NCBI GenBank assembly: GCA_038321235.1
Contig: JBBQEU010000073.1
Coordinates: 1-16,284, forward strand
DNA: 16,284 nt
Direction of reading: 5' to 3'
DNA from: Sva-07 sp038321235
Lineage (GTDB): Bacteria; Actinomycetota; Acidimicrobiia; Acidimicrobiales; Ilumatobacteraceae
The notes below the pieces were generated by a model. The model searched no databases, was not told the DNA's origin, and worked only from the letters and a program-made list of their open reading frames with translations. Every line of letters starts with the position of its first letter. The stretch's first letter is position 1. Position numbers and translations under genes: made by a program. Of the stretch, positions 7,457-15,077 are shown piece after piece.

Positions 7457-8197
7457 CGCCCAGGCGGTGATGGCGTCGACGGTGGCTTCGGGTTGTTCGA
7501 GATGGACGCTATGGCCTGCCTCGGGCACGACGACGAGTTCGGCGTCGGTGATGCCATCGACCAGGCGCTGACCCAACTGGGTGAACTTCACGTCGTGTTC
7601 GCCGACGAGAACCAGCGTGGGGCACTCGATCTCGCCGAGGCGGTCCCACAACGATGCCTGTGTGCCCGTTCCCGTCGCCCGGAGGCTGGCGGCAAGGTCT
7701 GCAGCGGTGTTGCGGAGGCGATCGGCCCGCATCGCTGTCGCCTCGGTCAGCCCTGCGAACAACGGGTTGGACAGCCACTCGTCGATGAAGCTCGGCACGC
7801 CGACCGCCTCGATGTGATCTGCGAGTCGCTCGTCGGCCTCGTGCCGAGCCTGTCGTTCGCCGGGGTCGTCGATGCCCGCGGTCGCTCCGATCAGGACCAA
7901 GCGCTGGACCGCCTCGGGGTGGATGAGCGCAGCATGGAGCGATACCCGACCACCCATCGAGTAGCCGACGTAGGTACCGATACCTCCGGCGTTCACGAGC
8001 CGCTGTGCGCTCGCCCACAGGTCGGAATTCGCCGGGGGAGGAGCGTCTCCGTGCCCCGGCAGGTCGACGGCGACGGTTTTCGCATCGACCAATCGCGCCT
8101 GGATGAGCCGCTCGACGACGTCCCACGACCTGACGGTCTGCGTGAAGCCGTGGGCCCGCACGACGCGTTGTGCTGCGGCGATGGTCTCGGTTGGCAT
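7421..8197 (-). CDS. menH: Alpha/beta hydrolase, probable SHCHC synthase (MenH)
   Basis: A 258-residue alpha/beta-hydrolase. HGFTQTVRSW near residue 16 supplies the oxyanion region, VGYSMGG carries the nucleophile S80, and the other triad members are D202 (GEHDVKF) and H229 (AGHSVHLEQP). HGFTQT and GYSMGGR are typical of MenH, which eliminates pyruvate from the MenD product. Lying between menA and menD supports this over a generic hydrolase. The ATG at 8197 is used; the open frame upstream to 8440 reads as a shadow of dsbA. No ribosome binding site is visible at this start, so translation may depend on dsbA. The last ten residues (from T249) are encoded by the 36-bp inverted repeat and are probably not part of the ancestral protein. 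Confidence 0.85.
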   Translation of the reverse strand: MPTETIAAAQRVVRAHGFTQTVRSWDVVERLIQARLVDAKTVAVDLPGHGDAPPPANSDLWASAQRLVNAGGIGTYVGYSMGGRVSLHAALIHPEAVQRLVLIGATAGIDDPGERQARHEADERLADHIEAVGVPSFIDEWLSNPLFAGLTEATAMRADRLRNTAADLAASLRATGTGTQASLWDRLGEIECPTLVLVGEHDVKFTQLGQRLVDGITDAELVVVPEAGHSVHLEQPEATVDAITAWALTITSGVRPAM

Positions 8198-8943
8198 CTG
8201 GCCGGCTCGGCGCCCGCCTGGTCGGCGAGCGCCTGGTCGGCGAGCGCCTGGTCGGCCATCTTGCGCAGCACCTGGGCGAATGTCTCCGGTTCCTGCGCCC
8301 CGGGGATCGCCCAGCGGCCGTTGATCACGTAGGTCGGCACCGCCGTGATCCCGTTGTCTGCCGCCACTTCGAGTTCGGCGCGCACCTCGTCGGTGCCGTT
8401 GTCGGACGCCAGGAACTCGTACACCTCGTCGCGGTCGCATCCGACCTCGGCTGCGCAGTCGGCGAGAACATCGGGGTCACCGATGTTCAACCCGTCGTGG
8501 AAGTAGGCCTTCAGTAGCCGTTCCTTCATCGCGTCCTGTGCGACCAGCGAGTCAGGCCGGGCCGCGAACCAGATCATCCGGTGGGCGAGCAAGGTGTTGG
8601 CCCGCAGGGCACGGTCCATCCGGAACTCGAGGCCCACCTCGGCAGCCCGCTCGGACACGTTGGCGATGATCGCCGCCGCTCGTTCGGGCCCCCCGAACTT
8701 CTTCGCGTAGGCGTCGATCACTGGACCCGCGGCCCCGGGCGCAGCCGTGGGGTCGAGTTGGTACGGGTGATACGACACGTCGAAGTCGACATCCAAGCCG
8801 GCTCCGGCCAATTCGGCTTCGACCTGGGCAAGGCCCGAGGCGAACTTGCGCTTGCCGATGTAACACCACGGACACACCACGTCGGACCACACCTCGACGG
8901 TGACCGTCGTCCGTGTCGTGTCCTGGCTCGAGATCGCAGTCAT
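7993..8943 (-). CDS. DsbA/FrnE-like thiol oxidoreductase with anomalous C-terminal extension overlapping menH
   Basis: The first ~230 residues are a FrnE-type DsbA family protein: thioredoxin-fold active site CPWC (24-27), a long helical insert, and the cis-Pro segment AVPTYVING. FrnE-like proteins are cytoplasmic thiol-disulfide or polyketide-related oxidoreductases, and no signal peptide is present. Normal members end near here. Instead the frame passes through a 15-base tandem repeat (ADQAL repeats, about 231-243) and stays open for some 75 more residues, overlapping menH by 205 bases in another frame. The tail is rich in Arg, Ser and Pro and looks like out-of-frame reading. Stop loss, an indel or a sequence error could explain it. 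The ATG at 8943 is preferred over the GTG at 8952, which overlaps a TACCGT hexamer. Confidence 0.8.
   Translation of the reverse strand: MTAISSQDTTRTTVTVEVWSDVVCPWCYIGKRKFASGLAQVEAELAGAGLDVDFDVSYHPYQLDPTAAPGAAGPVIDAYAKKFGGPERAAAIIANVSERAAEVGLEFRMDRALRANTLLAHRMIWFAARPDSLVAQDAMKERLLKAYFHDGLNIGDPDVLADCAAEVGCDRDEVYEFLASDNGTDEVRAELEVAADNGITAVPTYVINGRWAIPGAQEPETFAQVLRKMADQALADQALADQAGAEPARCQPRPSPQHNASCGPTASRRPSGRGTSSSGSSRRDWSMRKPSPSTCRGTETLLPRRIPTCGRAHSGS
8216..8256. repeat. 15-base tandem repeat, about 2.7 copies, at the dsbA/menH junction
   Basis: Identical units lie at 8216-8230 and 8231-8245, with a partial unit at 8246-8256. In the dsbA frame each encodes a five-residue ADQAL-type unit, so copy-number change would not shift the frame. 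It lies just upstream of the menH start at 8197. Confidence 0.85.
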
Positions 8944-8950
8944 CTTCGAC

Positions 8951-8978
8951 ACGGTATGCGCCTATCGTCTGTGGGCAA
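8951..8978 (-). promoter_or_regulatory. Candidate dsbA promoter: -35 TTGCCC, -10 TACCGT
   Basis: On the minus strand, TTGCCC (8973-8978) and TACCGT (8951-8956) are separated by 16 bases, and the -10 ends 7 bases before the ATG at 8943. That predicts a leaderless transcript. It overlaps the menD promoter on the opposite strand. Confidence 0.5.
8963..8968 (+). promoter_or_regulatory. Candidate menD -10 hexamer (TATCGT)
   Basis: TATCGT ends 9 bases before the menD ATG at 8978, giving at most a leader of one or two bases. The -35 side falls inside the start of dsbA, and no good match was seen there. Confidence 0.45.
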
Positions 8979-10648
8979 TGGTCGGCGCCGAAGATCCACG
9001 CCCCGAGGACGTCCAGGCGACGTTCTGCGCGACGCTCGTCGACGAGTGGCTTGCGCTCGGGGTCCGACACGCGGTGATCGCCCCTGGTTCTCGCTCGACG
9101 CCGATGGCGTTGGCGCTCACCGACCGTCACGAGGTGCGCGTGCACGTCGTGCACGACGAACGGTCGGCCGCATTCGTCGCACTCGGCCTCGCCCTCGACG
9201 GCGACCTGGCGCTGCTGTTGTGCACGAGCGGCACCGCTGCGGCGAACTTCTACCCGGCTGTGGTCGAAGCGGGGCTGTCCGAGATCGCGATGATCGTGCT
9301 CACCGCAGATCGCCCGGAGGAACTTCGCGGTGTCGGGGCACCGCAAACGATCGACCAGATCGATCTCTTCGGACATCACGCGGTCTGGTCGCGCGACCCA
9401 GGGGTCCCCGATGTCGCAGAGCGGTCGCTCTGGCGTGAGTTGGCGATCGACACCTGGCACCATGCGGCGCGCGGTCCGGTCCAACTCAACCTCGCATTTC
9501 GCGAGCCGCTGCTCGGCACGGTCGGTGAACTGCCCGGACGGTCGAGCAGCCAGTCGTCGGACCGGGTGGCGATGTCCGGTGGTCAGCGATCGGACCCGGT
9601 GCCTGCGATCGATGCTCGACGTGGGCTGATCCTGATCGGCGGCCGCCACGGGATGGACGGCGAGGACATCGCGGCCCTGTCCGACACGACTGGCTGGCCC
9701 GTCGTCGCTGATCCGATCTCGGGGATGCGTCACCTGCCTGGCGCGATCTCGACGGTCGATGCGATGCTGCGCAGCGAACGGTTCGCCGGCGAGCACCTCC
9801 CTGACGTCATCGTCCGAATCGGTCGACCCGCCGCGTCGAAGGTGCTCGCCCAGTGGACCAAGCGGGCCACCGATGCGGGTGCGGTGCTCGTGCAGGTCGG
9901 CGGTCCCGGTGTGATCGATCCCGACCACAACGTCACCGCCGTCGTGTCGCTCGACGATCTGCTCGAAGCGGTGTCGGAGTGCGAGCAGCATGTCGACTGG
10001 CGCGAGTCGTGGACGTCCGCTGACCGGCTCGCCGATCAGGTGATCCTCGACGTCCTCGGCCGATTCGACGAGCTGACCGAACCCGGCGTGGCCCGATCCG
10101 TGGCGGACACGATTCCCGTCGACGCCGACCTCGTCGTCGCCTCGTCGATGCCCGTGCGAGACCTCGAATGGTTCGGCGGGCGTCGGGCACGCGCCCACGC
10201 CAACCGGGGCGCCAATGGCATCGACGGTGTGTTGGGCACCGCACTCGGCCGGGCACTCGCGGGCCGCACGACGTTCGTGCTGCTCGGTGATCTCGCCTTC
10301 GTTCACGACAGCAACGCGCTCGTGGCGCTCGACCGGCGCGACGCCGACCTGCGCATCGTCGTCGTCGACAACGACGGGGGAGGCATCTTCTCGTTCCTGC
10401 CACAGGCAGCAGCGCTGTCGGAAGATCGCTTCGAGCAGCTGTTCGGCACGCCGCTCGGTGTCGACATCGTGGCGCTCGCGACGTCGTACGGCCTGGACGC
10501 TCGCACCGTGCAAGCGGTCGACGAACTCGTCGACCAGCTCGATCGGCCCGGCCCGTGGGTGTGCTGCGTGCCAACCGATCGACGCCACAACGTCGAGGTC
10601 CACAGCGCACTCCACGACGCTGTCATCGCCGCCATCGACGCCCGCTGA
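8978..10648 (+). CDS. menD: SEPHCHC synthase (MenD)
   Basis: A 556-residue thiamine-diphosphate enzyme of full family length. The N-terminal domain has APGSRSTP (35-42) and HDERSAAF with the conserved E61 that activates the cofactor. The C-terminal cofactor domain shows GDLAFVHD (from G437) and the VVVDNDGGGIFSF segment (N465). It joins 2-oxoglutarate, after decarboxylation, to isochorismate, the first committed menaquinone step after MenF. The open frame begins at 8900 but overlaps dsbA; the ATG at 8978 precedes the conserved domain by a normal distance and has a -10-like TATCGT 9 bases upstream. The dsbA start is only 34 bases away on the other strand. The cyclase gene follows 59 bases downstream. 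Confidence 0.95.
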   Translation: MVGAEDPRPEDVQATFCATLVDEWLALGVRHAVIAPGSRSTPMALALTDRHEVRVHVVHDERSAAFVALGLALDGDLALLLCTSGTAAANFYPAVVEAGLSEIAMIVLTADRPEELRGVGAPQTIDQIDLFGHHAVWSRDPGVPDVAERSLWRELAIDTWHHAARGPVQLNLAFREPLLGTVGELPGRSSSQSSDRVAMSGGQRSDPVPAIDARRGLILIGGRHGMDGEDIAALSDTTGWPVVADPISGMRHLPGAISTVDAMLRSERFAGEHLPDVIVRIGRPAASKVLAQWTKRATDAGAVLVQVGGPGVIDPDHNVTAVVSLDDLLEAVSECEQHVDWRESWTSADRLADQVILDVLGRFDELTEPGVARSVADTIPVDADLVVASSMPVRDLEWFGGRRARAHANRGANGIDGVLGTALGRALAGRTTFVLLGDLAFVHDSNALVALDRRDADLRIVVVDNDGGGIFSFLPQAAALSEDRFEQLFGTPLGVDIVALATSYGLDARTVQAVDELVDQLDRPGPWVCCVPTDRRHNVEVHSALHDAVIAAIDAR

Positions 10649-10695
10649 CGAGCGACACGGTGTGAACGTGCGCATCGCCGGTTCCCCACGGTCGA

Positions 10696-10701
10696 TACCG
10701 T
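10696..10701 (+). promoter_or_regulatory. Candidate -10 hexamer for the cyclase gene, inside a short palindrome
   Basis: TACCGT ends 6 bases before the GTG at 10708, so a transcript would begin at or next to the start codon. ACGGT (10688-10692) and ACCGT (10697-10701) form a 5-base inverted repeat around CGAT, which could be an operator, though arms this short arise by chance. Confidence 0.4.
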
Positions 10702-10707
10702 CGCCCT

Positions 10708-11358
10708 GTGCCGACATTCATCGATCTCAGCCACGTCATCACCGATGGAATGACGACCTCTCCCGGTCTGCCCACGCCGGTCATCGCCGACCACCTCACC
10801 CGTGAAGCTGCCGAGACCATCTACGGTCCGGGAATCACGTTCCAGATCGGCATGGTGACGATGTGCACCAACACTGGCACGTACCTCGACGTGCCGTTCC
10901 ATCGTTTCGCCGATGGCCACGACCTCAGTGCCCTGCCGCTCGAATGGGTCGCCGGTGTTCCCGCGGTGTGTCTCGATCGGCGAGGGGACACCACGATCGA
11001 TCTGTTCGACGACGACCTGCTGGGTCTGGACGGGCACGCGGTGCTGATCCACACTGGCCATGCTCGGCACTGGGGCACACCGGCCTACTTCGTCGACCAC
11101 CCGCACCTGAGCGAACAGGCAGCCCACGCTCTCGTACGAGCTGGTGTTGCGTGTGTCGGCATCGACACGTTGAACATCGACAGCACCTCAGGCGGCCAGC
11201 GCCCTGTCCACACCGTGCTGCTCGGCTCCGAGATCCCGATCGTCGAGCATCTCGTGCACCTCGACCGACTACCGGCGAGCGGGTTCCGGTTCACCGCAGT
11301 ACCCCCGAAGATCGAAGGGGCCGGAACATTCCCCGTTCGAGCCTTCGCTTCGATCTGA
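10708..11358 (+). CDS. Cyclase family protein (kynurenine formamidase-like fold)
   Basis: A 216-residue protein matching the cyclase/arylformamidase family (PF04199 type): FIDLSHVITDGM at the N-terminus, TGTYLDVPFHRFADG in the middle, and GIDTLNIDS plus PVHTVLLG later. Characterised members are metal-dependent hydrolases with a HxGTHxDxPxH site. Here the first two His are N55 and Y59, while D61 and H65 remain, so metal binding must differ or be lost. I think this NTGTYLD version is a recurring subgroup, from memory. The start is a GTG at 10708 with a -10-like hexamer 6 bases before it. It lies between menD and convergent menF, 23 bases from the menF stop. A menaquinone role is possible by position only; the substrate is unknown. 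Confidence 0.82.
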   Translation: MPTFIDLSHVITDGMTTSPGLPTPVIADHLTREAAETIYGPGITFQIGMVTMCTNTGTYLDVPFHRFADGHDLSALPLEWVAGVPAVCLDRRGDTTIDLFDDDLLGLDGHAVLIHTGHARHWGTPAYFVDHPHLSEQAAHALVRAGVACVGIDTLNIDSTSGGQRPVHTVLLGSEIPIVEHLVHLDRLPASGFRFTAVPPKIEGAGTFPVRAFASI

Positions 11359-11381
11359 GCCCCGGCGGTCTGCGATCGTGC

Positions 11382-12584
11382 TCAGGGCCGCACGATGGCG
11401 CTCAGCATCGCCTGGAACTTGGCCTGGGTTTCGGCCAGCTCGGCGTCGGGGTCGCTGTCGGCGACGATGCCGCCACCCGCCACCAAGCGCGCCGCGCGGC
11501 GATCCTCGGAGAGTTCGGCACAGCGGATTGCCACGGCCCACGTGCCGTTGCCATCGCCGTCGACCCAGCCGACTGCACCGCCGTAGCGGCCGCGCTCGAA
11601 CCCCTCGACCCGCTGGATGAGCTCGATCGCCGCATCACGAGGGTGGCCGCCGAGGGCCGGCGTGGGGGAGAGGGCTCGGACCAGTTCGATCACCGACGGG
11701 CCAGGTTGCGAGAGCATGCCCTCCATGCGAGTGCCGAGATGCTGCACGTTGGCGACCGTCACGATCGACGGTTCGGGCTCCCAGTCGAGATAGCTCGCCC
11801 ACGGCAGCAACGTGTCATGGACGACGTCGATCACCACGCGATGCTCGACCTGATTCTTCGTGCTCGCGATCAGGTCGGCCGCGATCCTGGCATCGTTGTC
11901 GGCGTCGCCTGTTCGCGGAGCGGTGCCAGCGAGTGGATGAGAGCGGACGATGGCACCGTCGACCTCGACCAGGAGTTCGGGCGAGGCGCCGATGAATCCA
12001 TCGACCGAATACCTGTAGCTGGACCCGAACGATGCCCGTAGACGACGCAACACGGCGTGCACATCGATCGGCTCACTCGATGTCACCATGATCGGCCGGG
12101 CGATCACCGCCTTGGTGAGGTTCCCGGCGCGCACCGCATCGCGAGCGCCGACGACCGCGGCGAGGTAGGCGTCGACGTCGACCACCGGATCGATCGACCA
12201 GCTCGCCGCCGTTGCCGGCGACGGTTGCCGCGGCGCGAGTGCCTCGGCAATGAGATGATCGTCGACGTCGCCGACGACCGTGACGCTCGTCGCTCCGTTC
12301 GCATCCTTGAGGAACTGGACGCTCGGAACGACGAGGTCGGCCGGCGAACCAGGCACGAACGGAACGCAACCGAGAGCGACCGGACCTGCGCCCGGCACGG
12401 TCGAGTCGTGATCGAGGCCAGCAAGGAAATCGGCGGCCTCGTCGACCGGCACGGTCGCCGCTACGCCACGACCAGCAACTCCGACCGCGTTGCGCACGAA
12501 GAGCACTCCGTCGCCGCCAGCGATGTCGTTCAGGTCGACCGGTCCGTCGGTGTATACCGACAGCGGTCGCGTGACGGCCTTCAT
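11382..12584 (-). CDS. menF: Isochorismate synthase (MenF)
   Basis: A 400-residue chorismate-utilising enzyme. The conserved C-terminal domain runs from about 135 to 397, with GNLTKAVIARP (catalytic-base Lys158), ASPELLV (200-206), HPLAGT (216-221), NQVEH (244-248), HLGTRMEG (282-289), FERGRYGGAVGW (329-340) and VAGGGIV. These fit isochorismate synthases that feed MenD. Anthranilate or aminodeoxychorismate synthase is less likely because of the men context and the Lys. The N-terminal 130 residues are variable, as usual. Its ATG overlaps the TGA of menG by four bases (ATGA, 12581-12584), so translation is probably coupled to menG. Salicylate or siderophore use of the isochorismate cannot be ruled out. 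Confidence 0.9.
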   Translation of the reverse strand: MKAVTRPLSVYTDGPVDLNDIAGGDGVLFVRNAVGVAGRGVAATVPVDEAADFLAGLDHDSTVPGAGPVALGCVPFVPGSPADLVVPSVQFLKDANGATSVTVVGDVDDHLIAEALAPRQPSPATAASWSIDPVVDVDAYLAAVVGARDAVRAGNLTKAVIARPIMVTSSEPIDVHAVLRRLRASFGSSYRYSVDGFIGASPELLVEVDGAIVRSHPLAGTAPRTGDADNDARIAADLIASTKNQVEHRVVIDVVHDTLLPWASYLDWEPEPSIVTVANVQHLGTRMEGMLSQPGPSVIELVRALSPTPALGGHPRDAAIELIQRVEGFERGRYGGAVGWVDGDGNGTWAVAIRCAELSEDRRAARLVAGGGIVADSDPDAELAETQAKFQAMLSAIVRP

Positions 12585-13303
12585 CGATCTCGTGTGGCGA
12601 CCATCAACTGGGTGAGCCCACCGGAGAGTTGGGCGTGCGTGACGTCACCGAACCCGGCGCCGCGCAGCGACGCCAGCATCTCTTCGGGTGTCGGAAGGTA
12701 GGCCACGCTCTTGGGCAGGTAGCGGTACGCCGCGCCGTCGGACAGCAACGCGCCGATTCGTGGGACGACCTTTCCGAAGTAGATGTCGTTGCCCCAGCGC
12801 ACGACGGCGTTACTCGGCACGCTCACGTCGAGCAGGGCGATTCGGCCGCCGGGTCGCACGACCCGACCGAGTTCGGTGAAAAAGGTCGGCAGGTCGAGCA
12901 GGTTGCGAAGCGCGAAGCCACAGGTGACACCGTCGACGGACGCATTCGGTACGGGGAGCCGAAGGATGTCGGTCTGGACTCGTGGCACCCCCGACCGATC
13001 GGCCGACAGCATCCCGAAGCTGAGATCCATCGAGATCGGACGGACACCACCGGCTGCAAGATCGATGCAGAGATCACCGGTGCCGCTCGCGAGGTCGAGC
13101 ACCACACTTCCCGAGGGGAGCGCGAGATCGCGTACGGCACGCTTTCGCCATCGGACGTCGAGACGGAACGAGATGATCCGGTTCAGCCGGTCGTACTTCG
13201 GCGCGATCGCATCGAACATTCCCTGTACGGCAGCGACCTTCTCCTCTCCTCGAGGGAGGTCGTCGGTATCCCACGAAGGGCGCGTCGCTGGGGGCTCGGT
13301 CAC
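12581..13303 (-). CDS. menG: Demethylmenaquinone methyltransferase (MenG/UbiE)
   Basis: A 240-residue class I SAM-dependent methyltransferase. The N-terminal segment MFDAIAPKYDRLNRIISF is the UbiE/MenG signature. The SAM-binding motif is VLDLASGTGD (68-77) with an acidic residue at D93, and CGFALRNLLD (128-137) is also typical. It methylates the naphthoquinone ring in the last step of menaquinone synthesis. The start is a GTG at 13303, with TAGCCT 7 bases upstream, so it may have its own leaderless transcript although only 5 bases separate it from the acyl-CoA synthetase stop. It leads a menG-menF pair joined by an ATGA overlap. Confidence 0.94.
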   Translation of the reverse strand: MTEPPATRPSWDTDDLPRGEEKVAAVQGMFDAIAPKYDRLNRIISFRLDVRWRKRAVRDLALPSGSVVLDLASGTGDLCIDLAAGGVRPISMDLSFGMLSADRSGVPRVQTDILRLPVPNASVDGVTCGFALRNLLDLPTFFTELGRVVRPGGRIALLDVSVPSNAVVRWGNDIYFGKVVPRIGALLSDGAAYRYLPKSVAYLPTPEEMLASLRGAGFGDVTHAQLSGGLTQLMVATRDR

Positions 13304-13308
13304 CCTGT

Positions 13309-14997
13309 TCAGGCTACGGGTTCAGCGGCGACCTGTTTGGCCCACCGGTAGTCGGCCTTGCCGCTCGGCGACCGCACGATCTCATCGACGTAGCGGATCT
13401 CCTTGGGCAGCTTGTAGCGAGCGATGTGCTGCGATGCGGCCGCCCGCAGTGCCTCGTCGTCGACGTCGTGGCCATCGCGGATCCGCACGATGGCGACCAC
13501 TTCGTTGCCCCATCGCTCGCTCGGTCGGCCGGCGACGATGCAGTCGTACACACCCGGGTGCGACTTGATTGCCGCCTCGACCTCCTCGGCGAAGATCTTC
13601 TCTCCGCCCGAGTTGATCGTGACCGAGTCGCGCCCGTGTAGCTCGACGATGCTGCCTTCCAGTATGCGAGCGCGGTCGCCGGGAATCGCATAGCGGACGC
13701 CGTCGACGACGGGGTAGGTGCGCGCGGTCTTGTCCGGGTCGCCGAGATAGCCGAGTGCCAGCCGCCCGGACTTGGCGAGCCAGCCGATTTCGGGGTCGCC
13801 CGGATCGAGCACCCGATCGAGGTCGGCCGAGAGCACGACGTTGCCAGGGGTGATCTCGAAGGTGCCGGTCGTGGAGCCGCCGCCGGTGGACACCTGCGAC
13901 ACCTGACCGCCAGCTTCGGACGAACCGAGCCCGTCGACGATCATCAGCGTCGGAAGGTGGTCGAGGAACTCGTCTTTCAACGGAGCGGACAACGGTGCGC
14001 CGCCGGACAGCAGGACCGTGAGCGACGACAGGTCGTAGCCCGCGCCATGTGTCGGGCCGTTGATCGGCGCGTTGGTCGGATGATCGAGTTCGTCGAGGAG
14101 TGGGCGGGCGAATGCGTCCCCCACGATGAGCAGGAAATTGACCTGCTCTCGCTCGACGGTCGACCAGATGTCGATCGGATCGAGCCGTTCGGGCACGGTC
14201 TGGACGAACACGGTGCCGCCGCCGAGCCACGTGCGAAAGCTCATCCAGTGTCCCGCCCCGTGCATGAACGGGGGAGCGAGCAGCGCCTGCAGTCCGGTGG
14301 TGGCCTCGGCGACGAACTCCTCGACCGAGGTGGCTGTCTTCGAGCCGCCGAAGCACTCGACCATCGCGTCCCCGTTGCGCCACATCACGCCCTTGGGCAT
14401 CCCGGTGGTGCCGCCGGTGTAGAGGATGTAGAGGTCGTCGGGGCTCCATTCGACGTCGGGCCGCTCCGGCGACGCTGCAGCCAACGCGTCCTCGTACCAG
14501 ACAGCGCCGGGCAGCAACGGATGATCCGACTCGTCGGGCACCTGCAGGATCACGCGGAGCTTCGGGAGTTGTTCGATGACCTCGGCCAGTGTCGGCGTGA
14601 ACGCCGAGTGCACGACCACGGCACTGGCTTGCGAGTCGTTCAACAGGTAGAGGAGTTCCTCCGCCACGTAGCGATAGTTGACATTCAGTGACACGACCCG
14701 GGCCTTGAGCGCGCCGAGCATCGACTCGAGGTACTCGTTGCCGTTGTGGAGGTAGATCGCCAGGTGATCTTGTCCGCTCTCGTGGCCGGCGAGGTCGGCG
14801 CGCTCGGTGTGGACACCGAGTCCCTGTCCGATCAGATGGTTCGCGAGCCGTCGTGTGCGTTCGGTGATCTCCGCCCACGAGTACCGCTTGTCGCGGAACA
14901 CCAGGCAGTCGGCATCGGGTCGGGAGGCGGCAATCGACTCGTGAACCTCGGCGAGATTGAGTTCGACCGGTGATGGACCATTCCCCGCGTGTGCCAC
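13309..14997 (-). CDS. Acyl-CoA synthetase (FadD-like AMP-forming ligase)
   Basis: A 562-residue ANL superfamily enzyme. The P-loop YTGGTTGMPKG is near residues 193-203, the motif GLGSSEAGG replaces the usual YGxTE, and the hinge is followed by INSGGEKIFAEEVE and catalytic Lys547 in SPSGKADYRW. It activates a carboxylic acid, probably a fatty or other hydrophobic acid, to its CoA ester; the chain type cannot be read from sequence. The GTG at 14997 is chosen because TACCGT ends 6 bases before it. An alternative TTG at 15081 would add 28 residues and overlap the preceding stop by four bases. It follows the mutase subunits on the same strand, which may link it to branched or short-chain acyl-CoA metabolism. 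Confidence 0.85.
   Translation of the reverse strand: MAHAGNGPSPVELNLAEVHESIAASRPDADCLVFRDKRYSWAEITERTRRLANHLIGQGLGVHTERADLAGHESGQDHLAIYLHNGNEYLESMLGALKARVVSLNVNYRYVAEELLYLLNDSQASAVVVHSAFTPTLAEVIEQLPKLRVILQVPDESDHPLLPGAVWYEDALAAASPERPDVEWSPDDLYILYTGGTTGMPKGVMWRNGDAMVECFGGSKTATSVEEFVAEATTGLQALLAPPFMHGAGHWMSFRTWLGGGTVFVQTVPERLDPIDIWSTVEREQVNFLLIVGDAFARPLLDELDHPTNAPINGPTHGAGYDLSSLTVLLSGGAPLSAPLKDEFLDHLPTLMIVDGLGSSEAGGQVSQVSTGGGSTTGTFEITPGNVVLSADLDRVLDPGDPEIGWLAKSGRLALGYLGDPDKTARTYPVVDGVRYAIPGDRARILEGSIVELHGRDSVTINSGGEKIFAEEVEAAIKSHPGVYDCIVAGRPSERWGNEVVAIVRIRDGHDVDDEALRAAASQHIARYKLPKEIRYVDEIVRSPSGKADYRWAKQVAAEPVA
13311..13316 (-). promoter_or_regulatory. Candidate menG -10 hexamer (TAGCCT)
   Basis: TAGCCT on the minus strand ends 7 bases before the GTG of menG at 13303 and overlaps the stop of the acyl-CoA synthetase gene. 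It fits the leaderless spacing seen elsewhere here. Confidence 0.4.
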
Positions 14998-15003
14998 CGG
15001 CGA

Positions 15004-15009
15004 ACGGTA
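15004..15009 (-). promoter_or_regulatory. Candidate -10 hexamer (TACCGT) for the acyl-CoA synthetase gene
   Basis: TACCGT ends 6 bases before the GTG at 14997. It helps decide between this start and the TTG at 15081 and suggests a promoter separate from the mutase genes, in the 80 bases after the B12-subunit stop. Confidence 0.4.
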
Positions 15010-15077
15010 CGGCGATCGGTCGGCATCGCTCAAATCGAGCCGAGGGTTCTCGCCGCCGAGGTCTTCGAGAACCCTGA

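Noticed and set aside
8190..8330. Programmed -1 frameshift fusing DsbA and MenH
   Set aside because: A -1 shift would join the frames, but I found no X XXY YYZ slippery heptamer in the dsbA frame near the junction, and fusion of these two families is not expected.
10688..10701. ACGGT/ACCGT inverted repeat as a repressor operator
   Set aside because: Five-base arms are expected by chance at this density, and the right arm overlaps a plausible -10; kept only as a note with the promoter.
8552..10717. 721-codon open frame on the minus strand opposite menD
   Set aside because: It is antisense to a clearly functional menD, rich in Arg, Asp and His as expected for high-GC shadow frames, and resembles no family. 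The same holds for other long frames such as 3217-4503 (-), 394-1089 (+), 5296-7086 (+) and 1223-2695 (-).
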